Shown here piece after piece: positions 20,844 through 31,569 of a DNA stretch of 64,000 bases (position 1 is its first letter; each line of letters starts with the position of its first letter). Source of the DNA: Macrothele yani. Its lineage: Eukaryota > Arthropoda > Arachnida > Araneae > Macrothelidae. Both the position numbers and the translations under genes were made by a program. The notes under the pieces were generated by a model, which had not been told where the DNA came from, did no database searches, and worked only from the letters and a program-made list of their open reading frames with translations. The stretch is taken from contig CM077022.1 in assembly GCA_039090855.1 (NCBI GenBank), forward strand, positions 76,408,971-76,472,970, read 5' to 3'.

Positions 20844-21920
20844 GACTTCCGCGAAAATGCGGAAATCCGCTTTTTTCTGTTCTGTTTCTGGTGTTACCGA
20901 TATTATTCCAAAAATGCAATAAAATTCTTAGGGGGGGGGGTATGCCACCCTCTTGCGGAAAGCAAAATCGTAATGACTTCAAATGACGGGATAGTTACAG
21001 CTGTGAATGACGTCACCTCTTCCAGGGATGGAAATTCTGCGCCAAAGTGTGCCAAAACAAAAGTCTTGCAGCGTCTTGCTACAAAAGGCAGGTTTTGCGC
21101 CATTGGGCGCCAGAACCTAAATTACTGTACTCGTCGGGACTTCGGTACAGTAAATTCTCCTTGCGCACTCTTCCGCTTGACGCTGAATAAGTTCAGGCGG
21201 TGGGGAGAATGATTCAGCGACTCCAAGTACTGTACTAGGAATTTTACGTAGTTACTATGGAAATCGTCGGTCTGCTACGGATGATGAAAAGCATCGAGTT
21301 TGCACGAACGATGGAAAACGTCGATTATGCAACGGAAATCGAAAATCTCAGTGAAATAACGTTATTAAACATCTCTGTAAAGTTTATTTTCGTGTTTTCA
21401 AGATTCTAACACTTGTTAAATATTTTCGGGAATGTTTCTTGGGTGTTGAGAATGTCACGTCGTTTTCCATTTCCTCGTATTAAATTTTTTCGACCAAGTC
21501 CCCCCTCCTTTTTTTTTTCTCTCCCTCTCTGTCTCTCTCTGCCTGATTATAATTTTATTTTTGATGTTTTCTTGTCATATTCCTCGTTTTTAATATCTTC
21601 GGTAATAGTGAAAAGGAGCGACTTGTTTTTTTATTTTATTTTTCTAACGAAATGCATGTTACCCTATTTCTAATATTTACTTGTTCAAAACTAATCAATA
21701 GAGAGCAATCATTTTCGCCCCTTTCCCTTTTATTAAACAAAATTAAATTTCAAGATCTGTATTTAATCCGTCCGCGGTAGAATCTGCGCTGTTTCCATGT
21801 CCCATAAAATTGTTTCACGGCAGAGTGAGCAACGCAGTATCGATTTTTCATTTTCATTTTTCATAAAATTTGTGTTTTTCCATTTCTTAAATACTTCTTA
21901 CTCATACATGATATAATTTT
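20844..21920. other. No gene seen; GCGCC/CGGAAATC-rich old repeat
   Basis: GCGAAAATGCGGAAATCCGC and TGCGCCAAAGTGTGCCAAAA near 20840-21110 resemble 62100-62390 (CTGCGCCAATTGCGCC, ATTTTGCGCCAAAAG). In both places they precede the ~140-bp repeat block and hAT remnants, so this may be the 5' part of a decayed hAT element. Confidence 0.4.
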
Positions 21921-21959
21921 GTGGATTTGCGGAATTCCACTTTTTCTGTCACCATTTGG

Positions 21960-22375
21960 GTCATTCTAGAGATCGATGTAAAACTGAAAAGAAGCTGTTT
22001 TTTGGGGGGAAGGGAGGGAGGGGTCTTTTTAGTCTGGGGTCAGTATTTCATCTTTCAAAACTTTCAAAGACGGAAGTTAAACGGAGTGAAGATTTTTTCC
22101 CATAATCCTAATTTATTTTTCTCGCGATGTTTCTTCTGCCCAGTATTGTTATTAAATTTCATTTTAATGCATACATATTTGTATTTTAGCTTGAAAAACG
22201 GAGGGAAAATGTCCGAAAATGGAAGTCGGACGGAGCGAAGATTTTGCGGGCAATCGTAATTCCCACTCGCGCGACATTCCCCTCTACCCTGTGTTGTTGT
22301 TAAATGTCAGTAATTTTATACTTTGGATGCAGTGATGTGCTCCAGTTTAATATTTACATAAATAAATTTCAGTGA
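21960..22375 (+). repeat. ~140-bp repeat family block, hAT-adjacent copy
   Basis: The block opens with GATCGATGTAAAACTGAAAA and GGGGGGAAGGGAGG, followed by two units (GGAAGTTAAACGGAGTGAAG, TTTTTCTCGCGATGTTTCTT, TTTGTATTTTAGCTTGAAAA, GGAAGTCGGACGGAGCGAAG). hAT coding sequence follows within 60 bases. Confidence 0.75.
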
Positions 22376-22432
22376 ATCCCAAAACATGTACTTTTTAAGT
22401 TAAACAAATTCAGTGCCCTCTCAAAAATAATG

Positions 22433-22603
22433 AAGGCATTATTGAGTTCTTTTCCTGGCTCCCAAGTGGAAAAGTCCTTTAGTATGATGGGGGATGTACT
22501 TGATAAAGAATCCAGCAACATGAAAATTGAAACATTTTCATCTGTTCAAACCATGAAATGTAAGCTGCTGAATCAGGATAAGTCAGCTTTGGAATTTTTT
22601 TAA
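22433..22603 (+). pseudogene. hAT transposase C-terminal dimerisation domain
   Basis: An open stretch reads KALLSSFPGSQVEKSFSMMG, then DVLDKESSNMKIETFSSVQT and MKCKLLNQDKSALEFF before a stop. The (V)E.SFS.M.D..D..S..M.IET...QT pattern is that of hAT C-terminal domains. After the stop, a Lys/Glu-rich reading (KKELQDKEEEMKRRRKEL) continues in the tail, as is usual for this type. No upstream transposase parts are present here. Confidence 0.75.
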
Positions 22604-25399
22604 GAAAAACAATTATTTGCATGACCCTGTAAATAGAGATTTATGCCAAAATATGAAATCATCATATTCAGAATATAAGAAAGAATTACAAGATAAGGAA
22701 GAAGAAATGAAAAGAAGACGAAAGGAGCTAAATATCTCTAATAACTTATGCATCAAATTAAAATCAAATGAATTGGTTTAAGAGAAAGAGCTAGCCGGCT
22801 AATTCATAAAAGAAGGTTAGAACAAATTGTTAGACAGAAACAACTTAAGAAAATGAAATTTCATTAGTTGTGAATGACTTTTATCATTTATCTACAAAAT
22901 GTCTAACGTTTTCGCAAGCATTTATCATATTTCTTCATTAATAATTTTGTGTCAAATCAAGAATGAACATTTATTCTTCATCGAACTTTTATTACTTATC
23001 AACAAACATGTCTGAAGTTTTTCAAACCTTCAAGATTTCATTTCCATACAACATTGTTATCTTAGAATAAAGACATTTGATTAAAGACATCGTTCTGTAC
23101 TAAGGCAAGTGATTTTCTATGCATGTGACCTCATCAGCAATTTCTCCCTTACATTATATTGTACTATATATTTAATTTTCTTGAAACAAAATACGTACAT
23201 TAAATCTATTTAGTTGGCAGGCATGTGACCAATACCTAAATGTCATGGTTGTATACATTAGAGAGTGAAATACAAGATTCAACACTTTGTTACCAACCCC
23301 CACTCCCTGCGTGTGTGTGAAAGTTCAGCTTTTCCTATTACTGCCCTCTTTCATGCCTGTTATAAACGTGGAAAGAGCAACGACTTCTGTTTGATGAACA
23401 TTTAAGTCATGAGATGATTATGTACAAAATTGAAATCTTGCTCATAACTGCTTTTTATTGCATATATGATTATTCTCTCAGGAAAACTGATTTGGCCAGC
23501 AGAACTGTCTTTTAAATTTCATAAATTCTTATTTGGCATCTACAAACAAATTATATGGAAAAATATTGTAAACTTAATTATCATAATTCAATTTTCATAT
23601 TAAGTCATGTGTAAAAGTATATTTGTTCATATGTCATTTTTGTGTATTCAATTAACAAGGTCTTTAAAAAAATTGAGGGAAGGGGCGCTTATAAAAGTCC
23701 TTGAAAATGCTTATTTTTTGTGGGAGAAAAAGGGGGAACCTTGGTCTACTATAGATATTTTACAAAATGCCAAAATGTTTGTTTCTCAAAAATTTTCATG
23801 TTATGGCCAGAAAAAGTGTCCACACTGTCTAGAATTTTGACCGTTAGATGGTAGTAGAGACTAACTAAAATCAAATGAGTGATAGCAGATTGTGGTTTTG
23901 CCGATTAATATGTTATTTAAAATTAAGTAAACCCACACTTCAATTAAAAGTAAACTGATGTAAGTGACACACAACTTGAAATTAAGATACAAAGAGATAA
24001 CCATTTAATTTTAGCTCGTTATTAGTGCAATTGAGACCTTTTTGTAGTGATCACTGAAGTGTGTAGATATGAATATCTAGTTACGGAAACACAAAATGGA
24101 GTGTTATTAACCAAAAATAACATGAAATTCCATTACCTGATATCTGCATTTAAGTAGCGAAATGCCAAAATAAATGCCAAAATAGATGCACTTGAGTTGC
24201 TTATAAATCATAAAAACAAGTGCGTCCATCTTCTGAAAGATTGCCACAAAAATGTTCTGTCTTCTAAAAGATTACCATAAAAATGTTCCATGAGCCATTT
24301 CTTTAATAATAATAATAATAATAATGAAAAACTAACAGTGAAATATGGTTCACACCTTTTTAAATAGAAAATCTATTATGAAATGCTATGAAAAATATAG
24401 TAACAAAATCCTGTTTAAAGATTTTTCCGTTAAAATATACCTGGAAGCTGACTCAATGTTTACTTTGTTATGTATATGCCAATAAAGCCAAGTCTTTTTC
24501 TTCCTATAACTCAACTGTTTTCATGCATTATAAGATAGTGATATGTTTTAACTTAAAATGAACAGAAAATAATGTGAAACGTTTTTACTTAAAATGACTT
24601 AAAATAATGTTTTGACTTAATTTTTGAACTTTCCCTGATATGTTGGTTAATTTAGGTTTTTCATAATTCAATGTTGCTGGGAAACTTTTGAAAAGTTATT
24701 CTTCTGCAATGGGATTTTTTTTTTTTAATAATATTTGCAGGAAGAAACACAGCAAGACGTTTTCTTTTATCTTAAAATAGTTGATGAAATTTAAGTGAAA
24801 TGTGTCAAATGCGGTCTCACCAGAAAATAATGTACATCGAATATTAACTACACCCAATAACTTTCCTAATGATTACTGCCACGTAATACATATTTTCTAT
24901 GCTCCATTACAGGCACCATCTAGTGACACTTTTAAGCAATTACAGACAAACAGTACTGCTCAATGAATATGTCATATTCAAGGACATTAGAGGAGCTTAG
25001 ATTGGTAAACATGATGCGCTACCTGTTTTTAAAGCGAAGGGAATTAATTGAACATGCAGCACCATCTGTGAATGCAGGGAGTTGATGGTGAACGGAAGCC
25101 TAATGGAAAGCAAGAGTGTTTGATACACTTCATAATATACTGCAGAAAGAATGTTTGCACATGAATTGAGAACTTTCTAGATCAAATTGTAATTAGCAAG
25201 TTCTCATATCAGAAAAAACAAAACAAAGATAGTAAACAGGAAAATACCAGGCAATATTGGGGCCTGCCGCTTACACAGAGAGGAGAGAAAACTACTGATA
25301 AAGAATCTACCATCTCATCTTGAAAGCACTTGCTTTAAATACAAAAACCTTAAAGATTTAGAACTCAAAAATACCCAGCACACTAACATGTGAACATAC
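22604..25399. other. No gene seen; AT-rich intron
   Basis: It contains the uninterrupted dispersed repeat at 23348-23400 and (AAT)n at 24303-24325. No other coding or TE signature was recognised. Confidence 0.4.
23348..23400 (-). repeat. Uninterrupted copy of the dispersed repeat (paralogous empty site)
   Basis: Inverted, it reads CATCAAACAGAAGTCGTTGC, then TCTTTCCACGTTTATAACAG and GCATGAAAG. It matches the flanks of the element at 20654-20826 with that element absent. Confidence 0.85.
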
Positions 25400-25401
25400 T
25401 A

Positions 25402-26730
25402 TAGAATGATTCACTCGGGGTTTTACCCCAAAAAAGTGCTATAATTTTGAAAAGGGAAAACATTTCAAGCTGAAATTTAAAGACGAAGTGCCATATGTTC
25501 TGACATCCGCATCCGTATCTGCACTGTTTGTCTCATATGCACAGATGGCGTCACAATATATGACGTCCGGTGGGAACGATTTCGCGCCATTCTCTTTGTC
25601 CATCGACTAGCATCGAATACAGTGGTGTTCATGATTGCTTAGCACGTGTTTATCATTCAAAGTTATTGGAATTCCGGCTCTTTCAAGGAGTGTCTGAAAG
25701 AGTTAAGAAGGAATTTCCCGGCTGGAAGCCACCTACGAAGCCAACGATTTCAAATCTTGCGAAGAAACTTGAGACGACATTGTTGACACGCATACAGGAG
25801 AGTGAGTTGCAATGTCTGAAAACACTGTGCAGTATGTGAAAAAGAGGTTGTTACAGTCTCAAAAGAAATTGTTATGCAGGCTGTCACAAGATACAGGACT
25901 GTCATACTCCACCTGCCAGAGAGCTGCAAAAAATGGGTAAACTGAAGCCATATCTCGTTACAGTTGTTCATGAGCTGTTACCAGTTGACATGCTGAAGCG
26001 AATGCATTACTGCCGGTGGTTTAAGCAATTTTGTCGGTCAAAATCCAGGCGTATTTAACATTACGTGGTTCACGGATGAAGCCTGGTTCCACCTTTCAGG
26101 CCATGTGAAGTCACAGAGTAAACGGGTATGGGCGAGTGAGAATCCCCATGTCATTCATGAGGAAAGAATGCCTCCCATAAAGATCGGCTTATGGTGCGCC
26201 ATTTTGCGAAACCGGATAATAGGTCCCATTTTCTTTGAACACTGTCAACACAGAAGTGTATCTCAATAACTTCACTCAATTCGTGAACCAACTGGATGAT
26301 ATAAAACTGCAGAATAGCTTATTCCAACAGGATAGTGCGACTTGTCACACTTCTAATGCCAACATGGCTGAGATTCGAAGTTTCTTCGGCGATCAAGTTA
26401 TCTCTAAAGGTTTGTGGCCACCCAGGTCTCCAGATTTAACTCCACCCAATTGCTACAGCAATACGCCTAGGACTATTCGGCAGCTGAAAAACGTCATACA
26501 GGAATTTGAAGCAATAAATGCCAACATTCTGAGGCGTACATTTGACAAAATGCAGCGATGAGTTGATATCTGTTTGGATGCAAATGGCGGACATTTTCAA
26601 CATCTCTGATATTGATGTGATTGTTAAAAGGTAAGGCTCTTTGTCTTCATATTCCAGCTTGAAATGTTTTCCCCTTTCAAAATTATAGCACTTTTTGGGG
26701 GGGGGGTAAAGTCTCGAGTGAATCACTCTG
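25402..26730 (+). mobile_element. Long-TIR Tc1/mariner-superfamily element with TA flanks
   Basis: The TIRs are about 95 bp, sharing GATTCACTCG, AAAAAGTGCTATAATTTTGA, GGGAAAACATTTCAAGCTG and GAAGAC.AAG.GCC; they differ mainly in a C run. TA flanks are at 25400-25401 and 26731-26732. Length is 1329 bp. The transposase on + is broken. Confidence 0.88.
25570..26600 (+). pseudogene. Transposase of the long-TIR element, broken
   Basis: In order: KEFPGWKPPTKPTISNLAKK, LETTLLTRIQESELQ, (internal deletion), TGLSYSTCQRAAKNG, LKPYLVTVVHELLPVDMLKR, MHYCRWFKQF, FTDEAWFHLSGHVKSQSKRV (first Asp), WASENPHVIHEE, NTEVYLNNFTQFVNQLDDI, LQNSLFQQDSATCHTSNANM (second Asp), SKGLWPPRSPDLTPPN (third Asp) and TIRQLKNVIQEFEAINANIL. 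Spread over three frames with several shifts, but all three acidic positions can still be read. It belongs to the same broad family as 12246-12960. Confidence 0.82.
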
Positions 26731-28149
26731 TAGCTAATTCCCACAATGGCGGCTTTCAATGTATGCTGGAAGTAGTGAGCTCTTGGACCGTCTAGTCTCC
26801 TCGAATGTCTCTGGGCATATCTATTACATGGGTTTTAGTCATGACTTGTTAGTGATTTACAGTTTTGGAATAGAACTGAACGAAACCAGTTTAAACATAG
26901 TTTTTCCTTGGTGTAGGTATGAAATTGCCAACAACTGTGAACATGTAGCATTGTCGATGCACGGTGGACTGATCAGAACTGGTTTGAACATTGTGTCTGC
27001 TTTGCAATGGGAATAAGTGTGCCCAAAGCTCCGGTGACAACAATGCCATTGTGTGGTGTCATTCACGTGGTTCTTTATGATGCATAGTGAAGCTTTGCAA
27101 TATATCATAAAGGGTGATGTATCATAGTACCATTGATAAAAAAAAAAAAAAATGGAATGTCAATGGGAAATTTAAACTGTTTATTCACAGTATACTGATT
27201 TGTTGTCCAGCCCTAGTGATGAATGAGTTTAGTAGTAGTACTGTTGTTGTGCCTCCACTGACAGAATTGGATGCCTCTTGTCTTCACTTTCTTTCAACCT
27301 CCACTCCAATTCTTCCTCCCTCCATGGAAAGCTTGAAAGAAACCGTGTAAGGCGATTAACTAATTTCACCCAACAGTACTCCCTCCTCCTGCCACAATAT
27401 ACACCCACTGAAAATCCTACAGATCAACATTTCACTCTCATTTGTGCTGTTCTTTTGTTTCATAAGATGCAGTAGAAGGGTAACAACGAAGCAGGGACAC
27501 AGACAGGTAGTTAATTGTTCTCAACAGTTTCTTAACTCCTATCCAAGATGTGCATTAGTGATCAGCACTGGACTTTGGAGACTTAATTCCAAATTTCTAA
27601 ACACAAACTTCAACTAAGAAAAATATCTGTGGGGGAAAAAAATGGTGTTAGGGTGCCTAATTTTTATATTGGATCTTTAAAATGTTGGCCCAAACCAGCC
27701 TGCACAGGCATTCTAATTTATGCTTCCCATGTTAACCGAGGCACCGTGGAGACAATATCCTATTAGCTTTTCCTTCCAGTGGAATTTTTTTTTTTTATGA
27801 ATCATTATTTCGATTGCTTCCATTGTGACAAAAGTATCAGCTTTCAGAAGAAACTGAATGAAAGCCACAGAAATGAACTCTAGGATTTTTAACCACCTGT
27901 AAACTGTTCGTCGACTATTTCTCTATCAGTTGTGCCTTTGTTTGTTGTAGCATTTTGCGACCGTCCAACCTGCCTAGCTTTTTCACCCATCCCAACTTGC
28001 TCAACCCCGTGGGAAGGACTGTCTAAGACAGAGGTGGGGAACCATCTAAGAAACTTCAATTAGATATACTTCGAAATGCACAATATTTTGTAAACATCTT
28101 ACTATGTACTAACTTCAAAAATGAAAAAAAAGGGTTAATTCTAAAGTTA
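26731..28149. other. No gene seen; AT-rich intron
   Basis: A-run at 27130-27143. No TE or coding motif recognised; the open frames at 26759-27016 and 27114-27475 have no recognisable features. Confidence 0.35.
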
Positions 28150-28490
28150 ATTAACCTTTTAATGACTTTGTTTGACTACTTTTTTTTGGAAAGCATTTTA
28201 ATATTTGGTTTCAACATCGAGGTCCGCACTTTTAGCGGATCCTCTAGATGGGTATTCGTCATTTGTGACCTTAAGGGCGTCTGATTTGGATTAGGTAGGA
28301 GAATGTAGATTCGCTGCAATAAGTGGTTGAAAAGCAAGAAAGCATTTTTGTGCATGTTGCCAAAGGCGTGGGTATTCTATTGCATTTCTCCATATTTCAT
28401 TTGGATCTTTCTTAGCATCAAATAAGGACTTTAAAATGTCATCTTCTGAGAGCTCAATCGATTCCATCTGTAGTTCTTTAGGAGCCATAG
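28150..28490 (-). pseudogene. hAT C-terminal fragment 250 bp upstream of Bre1 exon 2
   Basis: The minus strand reads ELSEDDILKSLFDAKKDPNE, IWRNAIEYPRLWQHAQKCFL, then in the next frame NTHLEDPLKVRTSMLKPNIK. This matches hAT C-termini of the type FW....EYP.L...A...L.F followed by (L/M)TD.HLED.L(R/K)V.T....P.I..LV. The ERTFS/CE-(S/A)FS core is missing between the two pieces. It is a dead fragment. Confidence 0.5.
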
Positions 28491-28737
28491 AATGAAATCA
28501 TGAGCATAGCATGTGTCAAAATAGCCCTTGTGACTTACTAATGATTTAATTGTGGCCGCCAGTCGGGGAGCATTATTTCGTTGAATCTTCTTTTACTCTT
28601 TGGTATTTTAAATACAGTCTTTTAAAGATTAAATACAACCACAATAAACATTCCAATGGTCTTTTCTCAGACGAGTGATGTATTTTCTTTTGTATTGTTT
28701 ATAATATACCAATTTTGTTTTGTTTTTGTTGCTGCAG

Positions 28738-28905
28738 GAGGAAATGGACATGAAAGTGTTACAGTTCCAAAATCGAAAACTCACAGAACGCTTAGAACAG
28801 CGGCAAAGGCAAGAAGGTGAGCTCCGACAAAGGATAGAACAACTTGAAAAACGACAGACTAGTGATGAAGCTGTTTTGTGTGTTGTGAACAGATACTGGA
28901 ATCAA
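28738..28905 (+). CDS. Bre1: Bre1 coding exon 2 (residues 35-90, N-terminal coiled coil)
   Basis: This exon encodes 56 codons in phase 0, starting [15 protein letters not shown] and ending VVNRYWNQ. In between, [15 protein letters not shown] and [13 protein letters not shown] form the charged heptad-rich coiled coil that opens all Bre1/RNF20/RNF40 proteins. RNF20 reads EELDI...NRKLAE...QRQ...LEKRQATDDA...VNRYW at the same place. The exon is bounded by a TTGCTGCAG acceptor and a consensus GTGAGT donor. The frame stays open for about 160 bases past the donor, but that extension is hydrophobic and unlike the family, so it is read as intron. This is the most diagnostic exon in the window. Confidence 0.95.
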
Positions 28906-29339
28906 GTGAGTTTTCTATTGGTTTTTTATGTAATGTGTTTCCTACTTTGCAGAAAGCATCTAGCCATTTTATGCAGTTCTTCTGTTGAAAACCCTGTTAC
29001 ATGGAACACAATAATGCTTCCTGCCATACTACAGGTGCTGTCAAAGCTAGGTTCATGGACATGAATATGCAAAAGTTTGGTCAATGCTGAGTAGTGATTT
29101 GGCTCCTGTGGTACACTTTTGGGAATAACTGGATTGCTGGATGAATACTAGATCAATATGTTCCACATTGGTAGCTGAACTGGATGCTGTTCTTCAGATG
29201 GAAGAGAATACTTCAACATGTTGTTCATTAGTGGAAGCTGATCAACGACGAGTGTGTCTAAAGAATGACCATCACACTACCAAGGTGAGTGGCAGTTACG
29301 TTGACAAACCAAACTGGATACTTTTTGCAGGGTAGAGTA

Positions 29340-30165
29340 TTTTCTTGTTAGTACTGAATGCAAGATAAGTCTAAATGGTGCAGTGATTGACCAGGTGAAT
29401 GAGTTTGTGTATTTAGGAAGCATGTCTGACAGAGAGAACAGATTAGATGGTGAAATTAGTAGGCGAGTGAATTCTTCATTGAAAGTCATAGCTGCTTTAG
29501 GAGGTTTTTACAGAAATGATGGATGGGTTCTCAAGAGAATCCTGCATGGCTGTGTATGAAAATGTAATTGTTCTTACTCTGATGTATGGCAGTGAAACCT
29601 GGGCATGACAGAAGAAACATAGGAGGAGTTTGTGTGCTGGAGAAATGCGTTATGGGGGGTTTGTGGCAAGACACGTTCTGGTTGCGTGAGGAATGAAGAT
29701 GTGTTGCAGTTGTGTAATGTGAAGCAAAATGTTAGCAAGGTGGAGACCATGTTGAAAGAATGAGTAATGAGATGCTTACTTAGAATTTTTTTTAGCCCAA
29801 GTGGCAGGAAGGAAAGGTAGAAGAAGGCCAAGGAAGTCATTGGAAGATCAGATTCAGGAGTGCCTGCATGAAAAAAAGATTGAGTATGAAGTATAGAAGG
29901 TCTTGTGTACATCGTGTGATGGATGTCAGTGAAGGCCTGAGTGTGTGTCAAGATAGCTGCAAGTAGAGAAGTTTGATACGGCAACAGTAAGTGGAGAAGT
30001 TTGATACGGCAACAGTAAGTGGAGAAGTTTGATACGGCAACAGTAAGTGGAGAAGTTTGATACGGCAACAGTAAGTAAATAATCAGTTAAAAATTATCTG
30101 GTAGTTTGCTTTTTCTTTGTGGAGCTAACCTCTGAATCTCGAGAACAGTTTAGTGATATGTATGT
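29340..30165 (+). mobile_element. RTE-like LINE, 3' part (copy 2)
   Basis: The translation gives TECKISLNGAVIDQVNEFVY then LGSMSDRENRLDGEISRRVN and SSLKVIAALGG. This is the post-YADD part of the RT (E.VYLGS.....LDGEISRR...) and matches the minus-strand copy at 55873-56373 closely. It then degrades (LMYGSETWA, GRRRPRKS) and ends with TTTCTTTGTGGAGCTAACCT and GTATGTATGTACG. It is 5'-truncated at about 29340, and a 28-bp tandem array lies near the 3' end. Confidence 0.85.
29962..30076 (+). repeat. 28-bp tandem array (4 copies) in the LINE 3' region
   Basis: TGGAGAAGTTTGATACGGCA followed by ACAGTAAG is repeated about four times almost without change; the first copy begins TAGAGAAG. The other LINE copies (7340-7370 and 55395-55430) have a single copy, so the array grew locally. 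Confidence 0.9.
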
Positions 30166-30178
30166 ATGTACGAGTATT

Positions 30179-30380
30179 TTCTAGGCTAGCCTTCTAATTA
30201 CCAGTGCATCAAGTAGTTCCTTACTTTTTGTGTGAATTTTTTAAATTAGGACATTAATAAGTAGTAATTTTGTAAAGACAGATAAGATTTGTTTTATAGA
30301 AATGAATTGCTGAATAATTGATGAAATTTATGGTTAGTTTCTTTGCCTTGTGAACTGAACTACTAGAAAGTAATATTTTC
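30179..30380. repeat. MITE-like repeat, copy A (related to 32745-32940)
   Basis: Shares TTTTGTAAAGA.A.A....TTTGTTTTATAGAAAT, GAATAAT and TTTCTTTG.CCTGT with 32755-32890. The left end GGCTAGCCTTCTAATTACCA is the inverse of the right end of the second copy (GATAATCAGAAGGCTAGCC), suggesting a shared terminal inverted repeat. Confidence 0.5.
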
Positions 30381-31340
30381 AGATGCAAGTGGGTAAATGT
30401 CCCGTAGGTGCCTGAAGCCATGTGACATCAGATGATTTCATTCATCTTACAGTGTTTTACTACCAGTGCATTGACACTCAGCACCTAATTGGGAAAGAAA
30501 TTAAAAATGGAATACAGCACCTAATTGGGAAGCAATTGAAATAATCTGTAAACAAAGAAGATGGAAAGGGAGCAGAAGCTGTAGTTATTGAGAAGACCAG
30601 ACAGAGAAATTGTAATACCAACAGTCCGGTTCATCTGTCCTTTGCATGGAAAAATTTAATCGAGAAAGAAAGAAAAAGTATGATAAAACCCATACCTACC
30701 TGCACTTACCATCGATAGATGCCGTTGAAGACGTGGGATTAGATGGTGCAACAGCGCTGGTCGATATGTTGGCGGAAGAATGATTACTCATTCCAACAAC
30801 ATACACCATTGAGGATGCATCTAGTTGAACAATGTGAAATGCGTCTGGTATTTTTAACTTTCCGCACTAGAAGCATATTCTTTTTCCCCCTGGAGTCAAT
30901 GCCTTAGAACATGTATTTCATGAATATTTTTAGGTTTATTCATTGTGCATTCTTTCGTTTGAAAAGTTTTCTTTTAAATTTCAGTCTAAAGCGTTTCGTT
31001 GTCATTATTATCGTTCTATATTTATTGGACGTTTTATCAGCATATCGGTATTATATTCTGTCAAGGCCTTCTGGCTTTTATTCATGATATTGTAGTTTTC
31101 AATAACCTCTCTTTGTGTGTGTGTGTGTGTGTGTGTTTTTTATTGTTCCTACGACAATACATTAAGCTGAATAATTTATGTGTGAGGCATCAACAGAACA
31201 ACATTGTAAAGTCGTCGTTCGTACATTGGGCCGAAGTTTGGGGAAAGGTGAGTCATGCATTCTTTTTTGTACATGTTGAACAGAATTATATTCGATACTT
31301 GTTATCGCAAACAGCAATGCATTGGCTCTCATGTGGTAAC
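30381..31340. other. No gene seen; AT-rich intron with a (TG)n run
   Basis: (TG)n at 31109-31135. A 30-base duplication, AGCACCTAATTGGGAAG, occurs at about 30480 and 30517. Nothing else recognised. Confidence 0.4.
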
Positions 31341-31344
31341 CCTA

Positions 31345-31558
31345 GGCATCCCAGGGAAGGGGTCCAGGGACAAAGCGCATCCGGGGCTGACTTCAGAAGG
31401 AACCACCTATGCACTCGTGTTCACAAACATTAGGAGTCTGCGAAAAAACCGCAGACTAGATGCACGGCAAGACCAGGGTTCGAACACCTGTCGGAAATGA
31501 CCGTCTCCCACACAGTGCATAGCGACTTAACCAACTGCACCATGCCAGTGGTAATTAC
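31345..31558 (-). mobile_element. tRNA-derived SINE (second family), minus strand
   Basis: Reading leftwards from 31555: GGCATGGTGCAGTTGGTTAA (A-box-like), then ACAGGTGTTCGAACCCTGGT (B-box-like), as in a tRNA gene, followed by a GC-rich body with a small hairpin (AGTCTGCG...CGCAGACT). Sequence and body differ from the SINEs at 8605 and 60841. Confidence 0.75.
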
Positions 31559-31569
31559 CATATATACAA

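Noticed and set aside
20838..21212. 124-codon frame at 20838-21212
   Set aside because: No family resemblance. It lies in GCGCC-rich repeat sequence that precedes hAT-linked blocks.
28906..29064. Read-through of Bre1 exon 2 past the donor
   Set aside because: The extension is hydrophobic, unlike the family, and the consensus GTGAGT donor gives a correct join to exon 3.
29141..29335. 64-codon frame (MNTRSICSTLVAELDAVLQME...) ending at a GTGAGT, looked at as a possible Bre1 exon 3
   Set aside because: It does not resemble Bre1. The true continuation (LNEDLRISLQRFD) is at 48960 in the right phase. No convincing acceptor precedes it, and it ends at the border of a LINE fragment.
31490..31555. 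Minus-strand tRNA-like sequence considered as a tRNA gene
   Set aside because: It is followed by a SINE-type body, and the acceptor stem does not close cleanly.
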